From positions 248,001-312,000 of the forward strand of contig NW_027478592.1 in assembly GCF_051014685.1 (NCBI RefSeq): a stretch of 64,000 nucleotides of DNA. The letters are read 5' to 3'. The notes under the pieces are model-generated. The model searched no databases and was not told where the DNA came from. It saw only the letters and a program-made list of their open reading frames with translations. The position numbers were made by a program, and so were the translations under genes. The stretch is from Ptiloglossa arizonensis (Eukaryota; Arthropoda; Insecta; Hymenoptera; Colletidae). Positions 62,547 to 64,000 of the stretch are shown one piece after another (position 1 is the stretch's first letter; every line of letters begins with the position of its first letter).

Positions 62547-64000
62547 ATGGAAGTTTGAAATTAAGGAATGCATGAGAAACCATCAAAATTTTCGCTGGTC
62601 TGATACTCGAAACCAACAACTACTCTGGCCTAGGGCAAAAATACACATACTGTTGTAATCGGGCGACTTTCTACTTTCAGATGCAACAGGAATTTCTCGA
62701 GTTCGTCAATCCGTTCGCTAGATATGGGAGTTTGAAGTTAAGGAATGGTTGAGAAACCATCACAATTTTCGCAAGTCTGATACTCGAAACGAATAACTTC
62801 AAAGGCCTAGGGGAAAAACACACATACCGTTGTAATCGGGCGACTTTCTACTTTCAGATGCAACAGGAATTTCTCGAGTTCGTCAATCCGTTCGCGAGAT
62901 ATGGAAGTTTCAAGTTAAGGAATGCTTAAGAAACCATCAAAATTTTCGCTGGTCTGAAACTCGAAACCAACAACTGGAAGGGCCTAGGGGAAAAGTACAC
63001 ACACCGTTGTAATCGGGCGAGTTTCTGCTTTCAGATGCAATAGGAAATTCTCGAGTTCGTCGATCCGTTCGCGAGATATGGAAGTGTGAAAATAAGGAAT
63101 GGTTGAGAAACCATCAAAATTTTCGCAAGTCTGATACTCGAAACGAATAACTTCAAAGGCCTAGGGGAAAAATACACATACCGTTGTAATCGGGCGACTT
63201 TCTACTTTCAGATGCAACAGGAATTTCTCGAGTTCGTCAATCCGTTCGCGAGATATGGAAGTTTCAAGTTAAGGAATGCTTAAGAAACCATCAAAATTTT
63301 CGCTGGTCTGAAACTCGAAACCAACAACTGGAAGGGCCTAGGGGAAAAGTACACACACCGTTGTAATCGGGCGAGTTTCTACTTTCACATGCAACAGGAA
63401 TTTCCCGAGTTCGTCAATCCCTTCGCGAGATATGGCAGTTTGAAGTTAAGGAATGGTTGAGAAATCATCAAAATTTTCGCAAGTCTGATACTCGCATCCA
63501 ATAACTACTATGGCCTAGGGCAAAAATACACATACCGTTGTAATCGGGCGAGTTTCTGCTGTCAGATGCAATAGGAAATTCTCGAGTTCGTCAATCCGTT
63601 CGCGAGATATGGAAGTGTGAAAATAAGGAATGGTTGAGAAACCATCGAAATTTTTGCAAGTCTGATACTCGAAACCAATAACTTGAAAGGCCTAGGGGAA
63701 AAATACACATACCATTGTAATCGGGCGAGTTTCTGCTGTCAGATGCAATAGGAAATTCCCGAGTTCGTCAATCCGTTCGCTAGATATGGAAGTTTGAAGT
63801 TAAGGAATGCATGAGAAACCATCAAAATTTTCGCTGGTCTGATATTCGAAACCAACAACTACTATGGCCTAGGGCAAAAATACACGTACCGTTGTAATCG
63901 GGCGAGTTTCTGCATTCAGATGCAATAGGAAATTCTCGAGTTCGTCAATCCGTTCGCGAGATATGGAAGTTTGAAGTTAAGGAATGCTTAAGAAACCATC
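62547..64000 (+). repeat. End of window: monomers with a 2-mer duplication at 62760-63467
   Basis: The pair 62760-63113 repeats at 63114-63467; both have ctcgaaacgaataacttc, gtttcaagttaagg, gcttaagaaacc and ctgaaactcg. After it come monomers like those at 58869 and 57451-58000. The array runs off the window edge in mid-repeat. Confidence 0.82.

Larger units (their letters stand above)
1..64000 (+). repeat. 177-bp satellite array, about 362 head-to-tail monomers
   Basis: The motif tcaaaatttt followed by cgc recurs every ~177 bases from position 3 to the last bases, always on the same strand. Taking it as monomer position 1, landmarks in order are: ctgatactcg near 18-27, cctagg near 47-52, taatcggg near 74-81, tttcagatgcaac near 93-105, ctcgag near 114-119, gttcgtcaatccgttcgcga near 119-138, gtttgaagttaagg near 148-161, and the atggttgagaaaccat dyad at 163-178. 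My hand-made consensus is about 42% GC with 10 CpGs. No unique sequence interrupts the array and no monomer is inverted. Length and purity fit a centromeric or pericentromeric satellite of a eukaryote; that role is inferred, not shown. I do not recognise the family. Confidence 0.97.

Noticed and set aside
1..64000. CRISPR array or phage/plasmid repeat
   Set aside because: Repeats are 177 bp, directly abutting, with no unique spacers; HOR organisation is eukaryotic satellite behaviour.
1..64000. rRNA, tRNA, telomere repeats or ribosomal spacer
   Set aside because: No conserved rRNA or tRNA motifs and no short telomere-type repeats were seen; the 177-bp unit fills the window throughout.

Overview
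The whole 64 kb window is one uninterrupted array of a tandemly repeated satellite. The monomer is about 177 bp and all copies run head to tail on the + strand. Counting the recurring start motif (tcaaaatttt) from base 3 to base 63999 gives about 362 monomers. I found no protein-coding gene, RNA gene, transposon, CRISPR array or unique spacer. The open reading frames are by-products of the repeat: 177 is divisible by 3 and a frame stays open wherever a variant base removes the one stop per monomer. The sequence suggests a eukaryotic nuclear genome, and the nucleosome-sized monomer, pure array and layered higher-order repeats (HORs) are typical of centromeric or pericentromeric satellite. I do not recognise the monomer and cannot name the species; a plant is plausible but not shown.

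Layout. (1) 1-7012: four irregular copies of an 8- to 14-monomer HOR. (2) 7013-14324: mixed monomers, a 1.4 kb module, and a 7-monomer HOR of 1241 bp carrying an A9 tract. (3) 14325-23517: a 26-monomer HOR of about 4597 bp in two adjacent copies. (4) 23518-31685: rearranged second copy of 9.2-17.5 kb, with two full 1241-bp units and a third 4597-bp-type unit that has its own internal 1060-bp duplication. (5) 31481-40992: a second sequence domain with 14-, 16- and 10-monomer spacings, rich in 'cacatgcaac' and 'gcaataggaaatt' variants, and holding the only grossly truncated monomer (38206-38337). (6) 40993-47187: a 17-monomer spacing of exactly 3009 bp and a 4-monomer, 708-bp subrepeat. (7) 47188-64000: 2-, 5- and ~35-monomer duplications, including a block at 52905-56350 repeated at 59985-62546 with a 5-monomer difference.

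Together the layers read as a record of repeated unequal exchange or replication-slippage events. The left third has accumulated small indels (net -28 bp over 179 monomers). The stretch 38338-47719 has none net (53 monomers in exactly 9381 bp), so it looks like the most recently amplified part. Within the monomer the most notable features are a conserved 6-bp-arm dyad with a GAGA loop, a self-complementary A4T4 block, a CpG-rich half, and a variable window (positions 40-70) that falls into two linked haplotypes. All coordinates and period lengths come from reading the sequence by eye and should be confirmed by self-alignment.
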